The notes: generated by a model not told the origin, from the letters alone. 64,000 nucleotides of DNA from Candidatus Poribacteria bacterium (GCA_022827185.1 JAJDTM010000042.1:62001-126000); one strand, 5' to 3'; shown: positions 9,088 through 17,885, counted from the stretch's first letter. Program-made: numbers and translations.

Positions 9088-11086
9088 AATCACACTTAAT
9101 CTTGTCAGGGACGCAGAGGTGTCCGTCAAAGGTTTCATCGCGCCGATTGAATACACACAATACAACTTTCACGTGGAATGGGACGAGTTGGCGAACTTTC
9201 GGGTTGCTGAACCGAAGCAGCAGTATCCTATATCCGCTTTTCAAGCGTTCCTTCCATCGGAACCGGTTGCGGTGGGTGAGTGCTGGAAGATTCAAGAAGC
9301 GGGCGCGCTAACGCTACTGAAACAACTGCAGCCCAAGCCACGCCTGAAGCTAACCATTGACTCAGGGGATTCGTATGGGTTGTGGGCGTGCCTGCGCGCT
9401 TACAACGATGGACACGCTGAAATTGTGTTCCGTATCCATGCGGAATTCATCATGAAGAGCGGCAAGTTTACGCCGTCCCAATTTGCCGGGCATCTATTTA
9501 TTGATCGACACCGAGAGAAGGTCGTTTCCTTCAAGATGTATGTGCCGCAGACGACAATTAACTTCGATGCGGGTTGGACACGAGACGAGGGAACCGCTGC
9601 GGAGATCGGCTTTTGTCCGAAGATGGAACTTTCTACTGGCACACCACCGCATGATGTCAAATTCGCCGTGTCAATCACGCAAGAAGCAGCCGAACGCGCA
9701 CTGTCCTCGCGTTTCTACAAATTTCAAAAAATCAACTGGGTATCGCTGGAGGAAGCGTTGGAGCTGGCACCCGCAGAACAGAAACCGATCCATGTCATCT
9801 CCGTAGACGGACCGCTCTTTGATGAGGCGTGCTGAGGGACTGGTAAAATCCTGAGGGCAGTTGAGCTCTCCAAAGATCAAATTATCGAATTTTTGAACGA
9901 AAACTTCATTAACGCGTGGATACCTAACTCGGAATTAGGGAGAACGCCGAGTTTGCGAGAACCGATTACGAGACGACGTGAACGCGAAGGTAAGACGTTC
10001 GACACAAGTCACGCCTTGGCACAAGCGATTATGAAAGGTTGGAAAAAAGGCTCACCGGTAGATTGTTTGGTTATCTCGCCAGAGTTTGAAGTGATGGGCG
10101 GCATAGACTACAATTTTTTCCCCGAATGTTTGGGCGAGTTTGAAAGCCGTGTAGAGGCTTACCTGTTTTTTCTTAAAGCATCCGTGGAAGGAAAACGTCC
10201 CGGATTGGGTCCCCTCGTCCTCACGCCAGAACAACCTTCACAGGAGGTGGTAGACACCTTTCGCAGTCCGGTAGCAGCGCATCAGGACTACACTGTTGTC
10301 TATATTGACACCACGGCGTTTGAAGCGGGTGGCACACTCACTGCCGACATCCAAGTCGGTAGAGATAACGGAATAGGGATTTTCCATCTCCTCGATGGAG
10401 ACAAAAAACTACCGACAGAAAAAGCACCTGATGGCATTGACCCCGAAGCATGGAACGACCAAGAAAGTGATGAATATGAGAAGGCACTTGACGCACTGGC
10501 GAAAGTCTGGGGGATATTCCCTGGTGAAACTGGACATATTATGTATCCGTTTGATCGGGGTCAACGCTTTAAATTGTGTGCCACTGGCGATCAATGGGGT
10601 GGGATCGGCGACATAAACGCTTTTGTCGCAAAAATTCGGGTGGAATCCTCAGAAGAGAGACCTATTAGCACCTCACAAACTCCATTAAACGAGATCAGCG
10701 CTGTACTCAATGCCGAAAAGTCTGAGCAAGAAGTTTTGCTCAATTTTCGCGCACCCGGAAGAGGTTACCAAGATTACACTGTCGTCAATATCGATACCAT
10801 GGCGTTTGAAGGTGGCGGCGTGCTAACTGTTGATATCCGAGTTGGGAACGCAGACGCATCCGGTTCGTTTGACCTATTTGATAGCGATACTGAACTTCCG
10901 ACAGAAGGGATACCTGACGAAGCACTCGTCTCGGCGTGGGGCATCAAACCCGGTAAATCAGGGACAATCACCCATCGTTTTGAGCGGGGCACCGTCTTTA
11001 AACTGGGTGCCACCGGCGACTGGTTCAGTAAAAAAGGGGACATCAACGTTTTTGTCGCAAAAATTTCTGTGGAGCCAGCAGACTGA
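9068..11086 (+). CDS. Cys-Sec selenoprotein, array copy 7 (two C-terminal domains)
   Basis: This copy is 672 residues from a GTG start at 9068 (it aligns with MKT of the other copies and overlaps copy 6 by 20 nt). Sec is residue 256 (TGA 9833-9835) in the context DEAC-Sec-GTGK. The N-terminal array domain and thioredoxin-like half (FLNENFINAWIPN) are followed by two C-terminal domains at about 393-530 (with the same long insertion as copy 3) and about 557-672 (FRAPGRGYQDYTVVNIDT). The second domain is closest to the second domain of copy 4. The array ends here; the next gene is on the other strand. Confidence 0.86.
9853..9870 (+). promoter_or_regulatory. bacterial SECIS hairpin, copy 7
   Basis: GAGGGC (9853-9858) pairs with GCTCTC (9865-9870), with one G-U pair, around a 6-nt loop AGTTGA. 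The loop starts 24 nt after the TGA at 9833-9835. Confidence 0.7.
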
Positions 11087-11149
11087 AGAATAGTAGTCAG
11101 TTAACAGTCATCAGTTAAGAAACGGTTTGGTTGGACAAGACTCCTCTTT

Positions 11150-11195
11150 AACTCTCACTGCGAGGCAAACCGAGAACTCTCACTGCGAGGCAAAC
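11150..11195. repeat. two direct copies of a dispersed 20-bp repeat
   Basis: ACTCTCACTGCGAGGCAAAC occurs at 11151-11170 and again at 11176-11195. Its exact reverse complement (GTTTGCCTCGCAGTGAGAGT) is at 56910-56929. It lies in the convergent gap between the selenoprotein array and the carotenoid operon. A related core (TTCGCAGTGAGAATGCAGGC) is part of the 78-bp repeats at 16034 and 17682. Confidence 0.8.
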
Positions 11196-11197
11196 TG

Positions 11198-11905
11198 TTA
11201 ACTCTGGTTACTGACATCCGACAACCGCACAAACTGGTATCCGTCCTGTTTAAGTGCCGTAATGATTCGATCTGTCGCTTCGATTGTCCCTGAACGATTT
11301 GCCTTCTTATTTTCCGCTTTTCCGTCGTGTAGGACGATGATTGAACCCGCCCCTGTAGATGAAAGTGTCTTTTTCAGGACCGTTTCAGTGATCTTGTCGG
11401 GATTCTGTGTCGTCCAATCCCAACTCCAGACATTGCAGCTGATGTGTGTTCGATTCAGTTTCGCGAGTACATGAGCGACGGGTAAAAACCGCGTTAGCAG
11501 CGGTGCCCGAAATACGCTATCCTTTGCAATGCCGTATTGCTGAAGGAGATTGTCCGTGCGTTCAATTTGTCGCCGGACATAAGACGGAGGCAAGAAACCG
11601 AGCAGCGGATGGCTATAGGTGTGGTTGCCGACCTGATGTCCCTCAGCGATCACCTTATTTACCGTTTCGGGATGCTTTTCAATCCGATTTCCAATCATGA
11701 AAAAGGTAGCTTTAACGTCGTGCTTGGCGAGTACATCAAGCAACTGATCCGTATAAGGCGGATTCGGTCCATCGTCGTAGGTGAGTGCGACGATCCGTTG
11801 GTCTGTGTTCAGGCGAACCATATTCTTTCCAAAAGGTGGTCGAAAGAAAAACCATAGTAGTGCCGCTAATGCAAATCCTATAACAACGGTAATGATTGGA
11901 CTCAT
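11198..11905 (-). CDS. polysaccharide deacetylase (NodB domain), membrane anchored
   Basis: The protein is 235 residues from the ATG at 11905, which overlaps the crtW stop as ATGA; longer in-frame starts would run into crtW. A membrane anchor (about 3-21) precedes a NodB domain. TYDDGP (about 42-47) supplies the catalytic Asp and metal Asp, NHTYSH (about 94-99) the metal His pair, and RAPLL and IIVLHDG are the later motifs. The family deacetylates N-acetylated glycans such as chitooligosaccharide or peptidoglycan. As last gene of the carotenoid operon its link to pigment chemistry is unclear; it may act on cell-envelope glycan or a glycosyl carotenoid head group (speculative). Confidence 0.85.
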   Translation of the reverse strand: MSPIITVVIGFALAALLWFFFRPPFGKNMVRLNTDQRIVALTYDDGPNPPYTDQLLDVLAKHDVKATFFMIGNRIEKHPETVNKVIAEGHQVGNHTYSHPLLGFLPPSYVRRQIERTDNLLQQYGIAKDSVFRAPLLTRFLPVAHVLAKLNRTHISCNVWSWDWTTQNPDKITETVLKKTLSSTGAGSIIVLHDGKAENKKANRSGTIEATDRIITALKQDGYQFVRLSDVSNQS

Positions 11906-12618
11906 TTCGGAAGATCCCTTGCTTTGCGTATCGTTGGTAAGTGCCACCAAGGGACGTCCGGATATTCGTGGTGCTCCCAATGGTAACCGAAGTGATAGCA
12001 GGTGATAAAGGAGCAGAATATCGAATACGCATTGCTTCGCGCCCGGTGCGGGTTATCATATCCACCCTCCGGCAGGCGATGTGGCAGGTATGTCCCGAAA
12101 TAAAATAGCTGCAGCGTACTCAGCAACACAGGAGAAACCCAAAACAGGATGAGGTTGATAGTCAGAACCATCAAAACATATTCCATAATCTGAAAGACAA
12201 CCGCCATGCCGATGATCTGCCACCAACTGAGGTATTCTCTCATGAAACGAAGATACCACGCCAAGAAACCGCTCTGTTCACCATCATGAAAATCAGGGTC
12301 TGCATCACTTGCAGGCGTTCGATGGTGTGTCCAGTGCTTCTCTAACAATTTGCGATATGAAAACAGGGCGTATAACCTGACAGCGATTGCACCGATTGCA
12401 TTGTTGATTCGCGGGTGTGTTGGACAAACTGAACCGTGCATCGCGTCGTGTGCTGTGATGAACAGCCCGGTGTAGAGAAACGTCTGGCAAAGTATCCCCA
12501 CGGGTATCAGCACACTATTGGGACGCGTAACATCAAGCGTGAGTAAAAGCCAGAGACTCAAACTCCATACGCCGATGATGGTTATTGCAATGAATAGACC
12601 TTTGTGTGTTGTTTTCAT
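11902..12618 (-). CDS. crtW: beta-carotene ketolase, CrtW type
   Basis: This 238-residue membrane di-iron protein shows the full histidine set of CrtW ketolases: HDAMH (57-61), HWTHHR, TYLPHR and HFGYHWEHHEYPDVPWW. Four hydrophobic segments surround these boxes. The family adds a keto group at C-4 of beta-ionone rings. Together with CrtYcd it would ketolate the cyclised end of a gamma-carotene derivative. Translation is coupled to the deacetylase by an ATGA overlap. A beta-carotene hydroxylase is the main alternative, but the HEEHHEYP-type end favours ketolase. Confidence 0.88.
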   Translation of the reverse strand: MKTTHKGLFIAITIIGVWSLSLWLLLTLDVTRPNSVLIPVGILCQTFLYTGLFITAHDAMHGSVCPTHPRINNAIGAIAVRLYALFSYRKLLEKHWTHHRTPASDADPDFHDGEQSGFLAWYLRFMREYLSWWQIIGMAVVFQIMEYVLMVLTINLILFWVSPVLLSTLQLFYFGTYLPHRLPEGGYDNPHRARSNAYSIFCSFITCYHFGYHWEHHEYPDVPWWHLPTIRKARDLPK

Positions 12619-12621
12619 ACC

Positions 12622-13281
12622 TTAACTTTTCAAGACCACAAGTCCGAAATAAGCCAACTGTGCAAAATAGAAGTGAACCGCAATCCGAGGCAACTGTCGG
12701 CGAAAGACCCGAGTTTGTAAACCGATTATCGCAAAGATAAAACTCAATCCAAACCACACCAGATAGTTTTGTAAAGGGATATGGTTATCCATCCACATCC
12801 AATAATTCAACTTCACTGCAGCTGGTTCCATGAGCAGATCGAAACAGACCATTAACAACGCCACCAAAAACGCCAGTTTGAAACGGAAGCCTTCTGCTAA
12901 GGCTTTCGGCGCGATTTTCTGAGCAACAGCGGTCGAGGCGATGAGCATCACAAACCAAGCACACCCGATACTGATGGGGACACCCCCCATCGCCGGACGC
13001 AACGTCTGTCCATACATGTAGGCACCGAAAATCGCGCCTGTCCGAACACCGAGCCATTCGATTCCGAAACTCCCGACAATAACGCCCGTACTCACTATGG
13101 CGAACTTTGACTTTTCAGACGCTGGATATATCCGCCAACACTCCCAAAATAGCCATATCGCTAAACCGAACATCATGGGTGAAGCGAGAACTCGCATGGT
13201 ACCTTGGAGCACATCGAAGATATGCCATAATCCACCGGCACCTAAAAGTAGATAAAGCGCGCTTATCTTTAGTTTGTTCAT
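12622..13281 (-). CDS. cruF: carotenoid 1',2'-hydratase family (CruF / DUF422)
   Basis: This 219-residue polytopic membrane protein has about six hydrophobic segments. EWLGVRTGAIFGAYMYG and LLMEPAAVKLNYWMW are typical of the DUF422 / CruF family (carotenoid biosynthesis protein). CruF hydrates the C-1',2' double bond of an acyclic psi end, which fits a pathway leading to a monocyclic carotenoid (compare deinoxanthin and myxol). It abuts the GT2 gene directly (TAA at 13282-13284), so they are one transcript. Family membership is clear; the precise substrate is inferred from context. Confidence 0.78.
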   Translation of the reverse strand: MNKLKISALYLLLGAGGLWHIFDVLQGTMRVLASPMMFGLAIWLFWECWRIYPASEKSKFAIVSTGVIVGSFGIEWLGVRTGAIFGAYMYGQTLRPAMGGVPISIGCAWFVMLIASTAVAQKIAPKALAEGFRFKLAFLVALLMVCFDLLMEPAAVKLNYWMWMDNHIPLQNYLVWFGLSFIFAIIGLQTRVFRRQLPRIAVHFYFAQLAYFGLVVLKS

Positions 13282-14415
13282 TTACTCGTTCACCTGCAGA
13301 TTGATCTGCCGTCCCTTCCATTGCAGGTGACCGCGTCTGACTTGGAAGAATGAATTAATACCAATCAGTAAGGTTAACAGCACACCAAACGGATGCAGAA
13401 CCGCGCTTGTAAAGAACGGGTGCCTATATTTGAGTGCCAGCACTATCCGCACGGTGATGTTCATAACGATCGCAACGATTGATAATTCGCTAAGCGGGGC
13501 AAACCAGACAGTAATATAGGGGAGCACACACATTGCAAACAGTGCCAACATTAGGATAAAAAACGGGATTGTTTTGTAGCGTACTAATCCAAAGAGGTTT
13601 TTGGAAAACCCACTCCATACCTCACTGAACGAATGATACATCCTGCAAGACACCACGCGAGTGCCTGCTAACGTTAAGATTTTGATACCGTTCTTTTTTG
13701 CCAATCGGCTTAATTCAACGTCCTCAACAATCTGATTTGACACCGCTTGATGTCCACCAATCTGTTGATACGCATTGCGAGTAAAAGCGATCCAGAGACC
13801 GCTCGCAGCGGCAAGTGACGGAAAACGGCTGAAATATGTCAGCCATAGCGGAAGCCCGGCATAAACGAACATATCCACCACCGGCACCACAAGTTTTTCC
13901 GCCAAGGTTACAGTCACCTTCTCAGGAAACGCCGAAAGCAACCCAAGCTCCAACTTCTGCATATAGGCAACAGTGTTCACAACCGCGCTCGGTGCGGGAC
14001 AGTTATCCGCATCGGTGAAAATCAGTATCTCTCCATTCGCATATTGGCTGAGTTGATGGCACGCCCAATTTTTCCCTAACCATCCGGCGGGTAGGGGTTC
14101 ACCGCGGATCGCCTGAACTTCAGGATACTGTTCGCTGAATTTTTCGATAATCGCTGCCGTCCGGTCAGTGGACTGATCATCAAGGACAAGGATCTCAAAG
14201 TTATCGTAGTTTTGCGACAGGAATCCTTCAATACAAGCCCCGATGTTGGCTTCCTCGTTACGCGCGGGGATCAACACCGAGACGCGCGGACGGTTCTGGG
14301 GACGGATGGATTTCTTCAGCATGGGTGCAGTCGCAGCATTAAACAACGCGACTGCCAAAACAGCCGCCAATAGAGCGATGGAGATAAGCACCAATGTAAA
14401 CAAGACAGTACCCAC
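13282..14415 (-). CDS. family 2 glycosyltransferase (CruG/CrtQ-like)
   Basis: The protein is 377 residues: an N-terminal membrane helix (about 5-27), a GT-A domain and three or four C-terminal helices. VSVLIPARNEEANI, VLDDQSTDRT and FTDADN (the DXD-like metal site) are classic GT2 motifs, and QIVEDVELSRLAKKNG is the ED acceptor-side motif. In carotenoid clusters GT2 proteins such as CruG and CrtQ glycosylate hydroxylated carotenoids. Placed between CruF, which makes the hydroxyl, and an acyltransferase, it probably attaches the sugar. Substrate is not shown by sequence. Confidence 0.82.
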   Translation of the reverse strand: MGTVLFTLVLISIALLAAVLAVALFNAATAPMLKKSIRPQNRPRVSVLIPARNEEANIGACIEGFLSQNYDNFEILVLDDQSTDRTAAIIEKFSEQYPEVQAIRGEPLPAGWLGKNWACHQLSQYANGEILIFTDADNCPAPSAVVNTVAYMQKLELGLLSAFPEKVTVTLAEKLVVPVVDMFVYAGLPLWLTYFSRFPSLAAASGLWIAFTRNAYQQIGGHQAVSNQIVEDVELSRLAKKNGIKILTLAGTRVVSCRMYHSFSEVWSGFSKNLFGLVRYKTIPFFILMLALFAMCVLPYITVWFAPLSELSIVAIVMNITVRIVLALKYRHPFFTSAVLHPFGVLLTLLIGINSFFQVRRGHLQWKGRQINLQVNE

Positions 14416-14418
14416 CTT

Positions 14419-15078
14419 TCAGCGCAGTAGATTTTGTCCGGCTTCTTGATGAAGAATCTTTGAAGCGAGATCATCTAACAATGCAGTTTCAGTCTCTTCG
14501 AGCCAATCCATACCTTGAAATGTTTCTGCGTTAAATGGAGTGGCATCCCCAAATAGAAAGAATACACTTGGACATTTTTCACCGAGGAACTCGGTACGAA
14601 TTGCTAACGGCAGCAGCATTACCGGTTTACCGTATTTCTGTAAAATCCACTCAACGCCGCGCTTGTAACCGAGTGGACGCGTATGCCACGGCAACAGTTG
14701 TCCCTGCGGAAAAACGGAGACGAGCGACATCTCTCGGTTCAGTAATCCCACGGTGTATTCGAGGGATTCAATGACACCGCGTCGATTCTCTGGTTCAATT
14801 GAATAAGCCCCTATTTTCCTGAAGAATTTGTATTTCGTTAGCTGCGTTTCTAACATCATTAGATAGGCGGTGCGGTGAAAGATCCGTTTATTGAGTAGGT
14901 AAACGAAGAATCCGTCCCACCATGTGCTGTGGTTCGGCAATAGCAACAACGGCAGATGGTCCGGTATTTCTGGCGATTCCCCCAACAACTGAATTTCATG
15001 AAAATGTTTTTTAAACAACCGAGTAAGATACGGTTGGAAGATGATGTCCGCCCAGAGGCGGTGTTGTGCCCGAATCAT
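14419..15078 (-). CDS. PlsC-type acyltransferase
   Basis: This 219-residue protein carries the catalytic HX4D motif NHSTWWD (His50, Asp55) and the later FPQGQ block of the lysophosphatidate acyltransferase fold. It begins inside crtB's stop (ATGA overlap at 15075-15078). The family moves acyl chains onto glycerol phosphate, but its place after the glycosyltransferase in a carotenoid operon suggests acylation of the glycosyl group, by analogy with glycosyl-carotenoid esters. General phospholipid synthesis remains possible. Confidence 0.8.
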   Translation of the reverse strand: MIRAQHRLWADIIFQPYLTRLFKKHFHEIQLLGESPEIPDHLPLLLLPNHSTWWDGFFVYLLNKRIFHRTAYLMMLETQLTKYKFFRKIGAYSIEPENRRGVIESLEYTVGLLNREMSLVSVFPQGQLLPWHTRPLGYKRGVEWILQKYGKPVMLLPLAIRTEFLGEKCPSVFFLFGDATPFNAETFQGMDWLEETETALLDDLASKILHQEAGQNLLR

Positions 15079-16001
15079 TTGTGTATTGTTCCAGAATGGA
15101 CAGGAAAAAGTTTTTCCTGTGCCGATAAGAATTTAGTCCGAATCTGTTCGTGTAGTAGAATCCCGACTTTCTGTGTTGAAGAGACGAATACTCGGCTTAA
15201 GAACGGGTTGTAGTCCCGATCTTCGATTTTTCTGAGGATGCCGCGGTAAATTCTCGCAGCCGAATATATCGCGTATTGCGATTCCGTTTTAAGTAAGGAG
15301 ATACCCGGTATCGCTTCAGTATAGTATTGATCGGCGCGTTCAACTTGGAATTTCATAAGTGCTCGTAATTGGGGTGTCATTCTTTCGTTGAAGATGTCTT
15401 GTTCTGTTACCCCGAACTCTGCCAAATCCGATTGGGGTATATAGAGCCGACCCATCTCTTTATCTTCTTTTACATCCCGCAGGATATTGGTCAGTTGCAT
15501 AGCGATGCCGAGTTGCTTGGCATACCCAAAAGCACGTTCATCCTTATAGCCGAGGACATGCGTCATCATCAGCCCAACAACAGCAGCGACCCGATAACAG
15601 AACAGAGAAAGTTCATCGAATGTTTTATAGCGTGTCTGCTGGACATCCATCGCAACGCCGTTGAGCAGATCAAGCGGGTATGCAATAGGGATACCATACG
15701 CTTTGGCAACGAGAATGAATGCACGAATAATTGGGTCTTGAGACTCGCCTGTATTGTAAGCAATCTGTAATTCTTCTGTCAAGTGTTGAATTTCTCCAAG
15801 GATTTCTGTTTCGGTTCGCTGACGCGGGGTGTCAATCAGATTATCGCAGTGTCGGCAGAAACCGTATAGTGCGAATGTCGCCCAACGTTGTTCTCTGGGC
15901 AGCATTTGTGCTGAGAAGTAAAAGCTTTTTGAATAGTGAGCGGTTATCTTGCGAGCATACTCAAAGGCAGCCCGATTCTCTTCTGCTTTCCAAAATCTCA
16001 T
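15075..16001 (-). CDS. crtB: phytoene synthase
   Basis: This 308-residue trans-isoprenyl synthase of the squalene/phytoene synthase family condenses two geranylgeranyl-PP into phytoene. The first substrate-binding motif is HCDNLID (51-57), a variant of DXXXD. The second is intact in LTNILRDVKEDKEMGRLYIP. YCYRVAAVVGLMM-type residues (FCYRVAAVVG) also match. A GGPP synthase gene (crtE) is not in the window, so the substrate must come from elsewhere. Squalene or dehydrosqualene synthase is less likely because a CrtI desaturase is next. Confidence 0.9.
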   Translation of the reverse strand: MRFWKAEENRAAFEYARKITAHYSKSFYFSAQMLPREQRWATFALYGFCRHCDNLIDTPRQRTETEILGEIQHLTEELQIAYNTGESQDPIIRAFILVAKAYGIPIAYPLDLLNGVAMDVQQTRYKTFDELSLFCYRVAAVVGLMMTHVLGYKDERAFGYAKQLGIAMQLTNILRDVKEDKEMGRLYIPQSDLAEFGVTEQDIFNERMTPQLRALMKFQVERADQYYTEAIPGISLLKTESQYAIYSAARIYRGILRKIEDRDYNPFLSRVFVSSTQKVGILLHEQIRTKFLSAQEKLFPVHSGTIHK

Positions 16002-16033
16002 TTTTTTATTTTTCCTTTCGGTTCGGTGAGGTA

Positions 16034-16111
16034 GGTTGGATCAATAATGTTCATCTCCGTATATCCGCCTGCGCCTGCTTCGCAGTGAGAATGCAGGCTA
16101 CGGATTCGTTA
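16034..16111. repeat. 78-bp dispersed repeat, copy A (in crtI 3' end)
   Basis: This 78-bp block matches 17682-17759 at 76 of 78 positions by eye. It contains GCCTGC and GCAGGC, which can fold back. It is preceded by a T-rich stretch and CGGTTCGGTGAGG, a module that recurs at 45151, 45178 and 45294. It supplies the last codons and the stop of the crtI gene. Confidence 0.85.
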
Positions 16112-17649
16112 GAACTGTCCAAACTAAAATCTTTGACGACGAGTTTTATCGTCGTTTCTGCTGTCAGCAGGACTCCCGGTACGCCTGCCCCGGGATGCGT
16201 GTTGGCACCAACAAAGTAGAGGTTTTTTATATCTTCACTTCGATTATTTGGTCGAAAATATGCCGTTTGTGTCAATCTCGGCTCAACGCCCCATGCGCTG
16301 CCGAGATGGTTGTTTCGTTGTTTTTTGAAATCTGAAGGTGTGAACATTTCCAGCACTTCAATTGAACGCCTTAAGTCCGTCAGTCCGAAGTCGTTTTCCA
16401 AGAAAGTTAACACCTTGTCTGTGTATGCTTTCTTTGTTTTCTCCCAGTTGATACCGCTTTCCAAATTCGGCACTGGAATCAGAACGCACATGCTCTCACA
16501 ACCTTCCGGTGCCATTGCCGGATCGGTCTGCGACGGAATGTGGAGATACATCGAAAAATCGTCTGGAAGCACCTTATTGTCAAAAATATCATCTATTAAT
16601 CCTTTGTATCTCTCAGAAAGAATAAGCGTGTGATGCTTCAGTTGCGGATATTTTTTCCGAACACCGAGGTAGAGTAGGAAAGCACTCATCGAATACTGCG
16701 TTTTTCTAAGTTTCTTTTCAGACCATTTCTTCCGATGTTCAGGCTTGATAAGTTCACCATAGGTGTGTGCCAGATCTGCGTTGGAGATAACACCATCTGC
16801 TTCGTAAAATTTTAACCAAGAACGCGTGCCTTTAACATTTATATCGGAGTCGCGTTCTTGGTTAACTTTCATCAGTACCCCTTTCGCCCTCCGGTTTTCG
16901 ACAACGATTTGTTCGACTTCTGCATCGGTTTCGACGACCCCACCGAGTTGCTTGAATATACTTTCTAATGCGCGCACGAGACTATACATGCCGCCTTTAC
17001 AGAACCAGACACCACCCGTTTTTTCAAGATATGGAATCATTAGGTAGACAGCCGGTGCTCGAAATGGATTGCCGCCTATGAACAGTGGATGAAATGAGAA
17101 CGTAAAACGGTGGCGTGGATCGTCGAAATATCTTTTAACGAAATCGTAAGCAGGCATCAGTGCCTGAAGCCGTAAGGCATGTGGCAGAAAACCGAGCATC
17201 GTCGGCAGATCAAATGGTGTTGAACCCAATCCGTCCGTGATGACGGCATCATAGAGGTGACGCGTATGTGCCATGAAGTGGTCGTAGTTATCAGTGTCCT
17301 TCTTGCTGAATTGCGCCATCTGCCGTTTCATCTGTTCGCTGTCATCTGTATAGTCGAGAGACGCGCCATCATGGAAATAGATACGATAGAACGGATCGAG
17401 TTTTACCAAATCAAGGTAATCTTCCATTCGCGCACCGGCACATTCAAACAGACGTTGAATCAAGTTGGGTGCTGTGATAATTGAGGGTCCCATATCGAAA
17501 GTGTAGCCGTCCTTAACGAGTTGGGACGCGTGACCGCCAACTTTCGCGTTCTTCTCCAGAAGCGTGACCTGCATGCCTTTGGCTTGCAGTCGAATCGCTG
17601 CTGCGAGTCCTCCAAATCCTGAACCGATGATGACAATTTTCCGTTTCAT
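16051..17649 (-). CDS. crtI: phytoene desaturase (CrtI family)
   Basis: This 532-residue FAD-dependent desaturase has the N-terminal dinucleotide fold VIIGSGFGGLAAAIRL (about 5-20), the GGHASQ and FDMGPSIIT segments typical of CrtI, and the C-terminal FVGANTHPGAGVPGVLLTAE block. It converts phytoene toward lycopene at the membrane. The final residues (NESVACILTAKQAQADIRR) are encoded by the 78-bp repeat, so the native C-terminus was replaced or extended by repeat insertion. Which desaturase does phytoene and which does the later step is assigned by order only. Confidence 0.85.
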   Translation of the reverse strand: MKRKIVIIGSGFGGLAAAIRLQAKGMQVTLLEKNAKVGGHASQLVKDGYTFDMGPSIITAPNLIQRLFECAGARMEDYLDLVKLDPFYRIYFHDGASLDYTDDSEQMKRQMAQFSKKDTDNYDHFMAHTRHLYDAVITDGLGSTPFDLPTMLGFLPHALRLQALMPAYDFVKRYFDDPRHRFTFSFHPLFIGGNPFRAPAVYLMIPYLEKTGGVWFCKGGMYSLVRALESIFKQLGGVVETDAEVEQIVVENRRAKGVLMKVNQERDSDINVKGTRSWLKFYEADGVISNADLAHTYGELIKPEHRKKWSEKKLRKTQYSMSAFLLYLGVRKKYPQLKHHTLILSERYKGLIDDIFDNKVLPDDFSMYLHIPSQTDPAMAPEGCESMCVLIPVPNLESGINWEKTKKAYTDKVLTFLENDFGLTDLRRSIEVLEMFTPSDFKKQRNNHLGSAWGVEPRLTQTAYFRPNNRSEDIKNLYFVGANTHPGAGVPGVLLTAETTIKLVVKDFSLDSSNESVACILTAKQAQADIRR

Positions 17650-17681
17650 ATTTTAATTTTACCTTGCGGTTCGTTAAGGTC

Positions 17682-17759
17682 GGTTGGATCAATAACGTTC
17701 ATTTCCGTATATCCGCCTGCGCCTGCTTCGCAGTGAGAATGCAGGCTACGGATTCGTTA
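17682..17759. repeat. 78-bp dispersed repeat, copy B (intergenic)
   Basis: This near-identical partner of 16034-16111 lies between the two crtI-family genes. It is preceded by the same T-rich/CCTTGCGGTTCG module at about 17651-17675. It is not part of a gene. Confidence 0.85.
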
Positions 17760-17885
17760 TACCCACACAAACTAACAGTTTTCAGATGCGACGTGCATCA
17801 TGCTACAAGACATTTTATTCCTAACCAGAAACCTGCGCGTAAGCGGAGCGGAGCACAGTCCAAGTGCCCATAATTAAACATCCTT

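Noticed and set aside
157..9835. TGA codons in the seven paralogs as ordinary stops or inactivating mutations
   Set aside because: All seven are at the same aligned position after Cys, the downstream frame is conserved in all copies, and each is followed by the same hairpin at 24 nt. Independent nonsense mutations would not do this.
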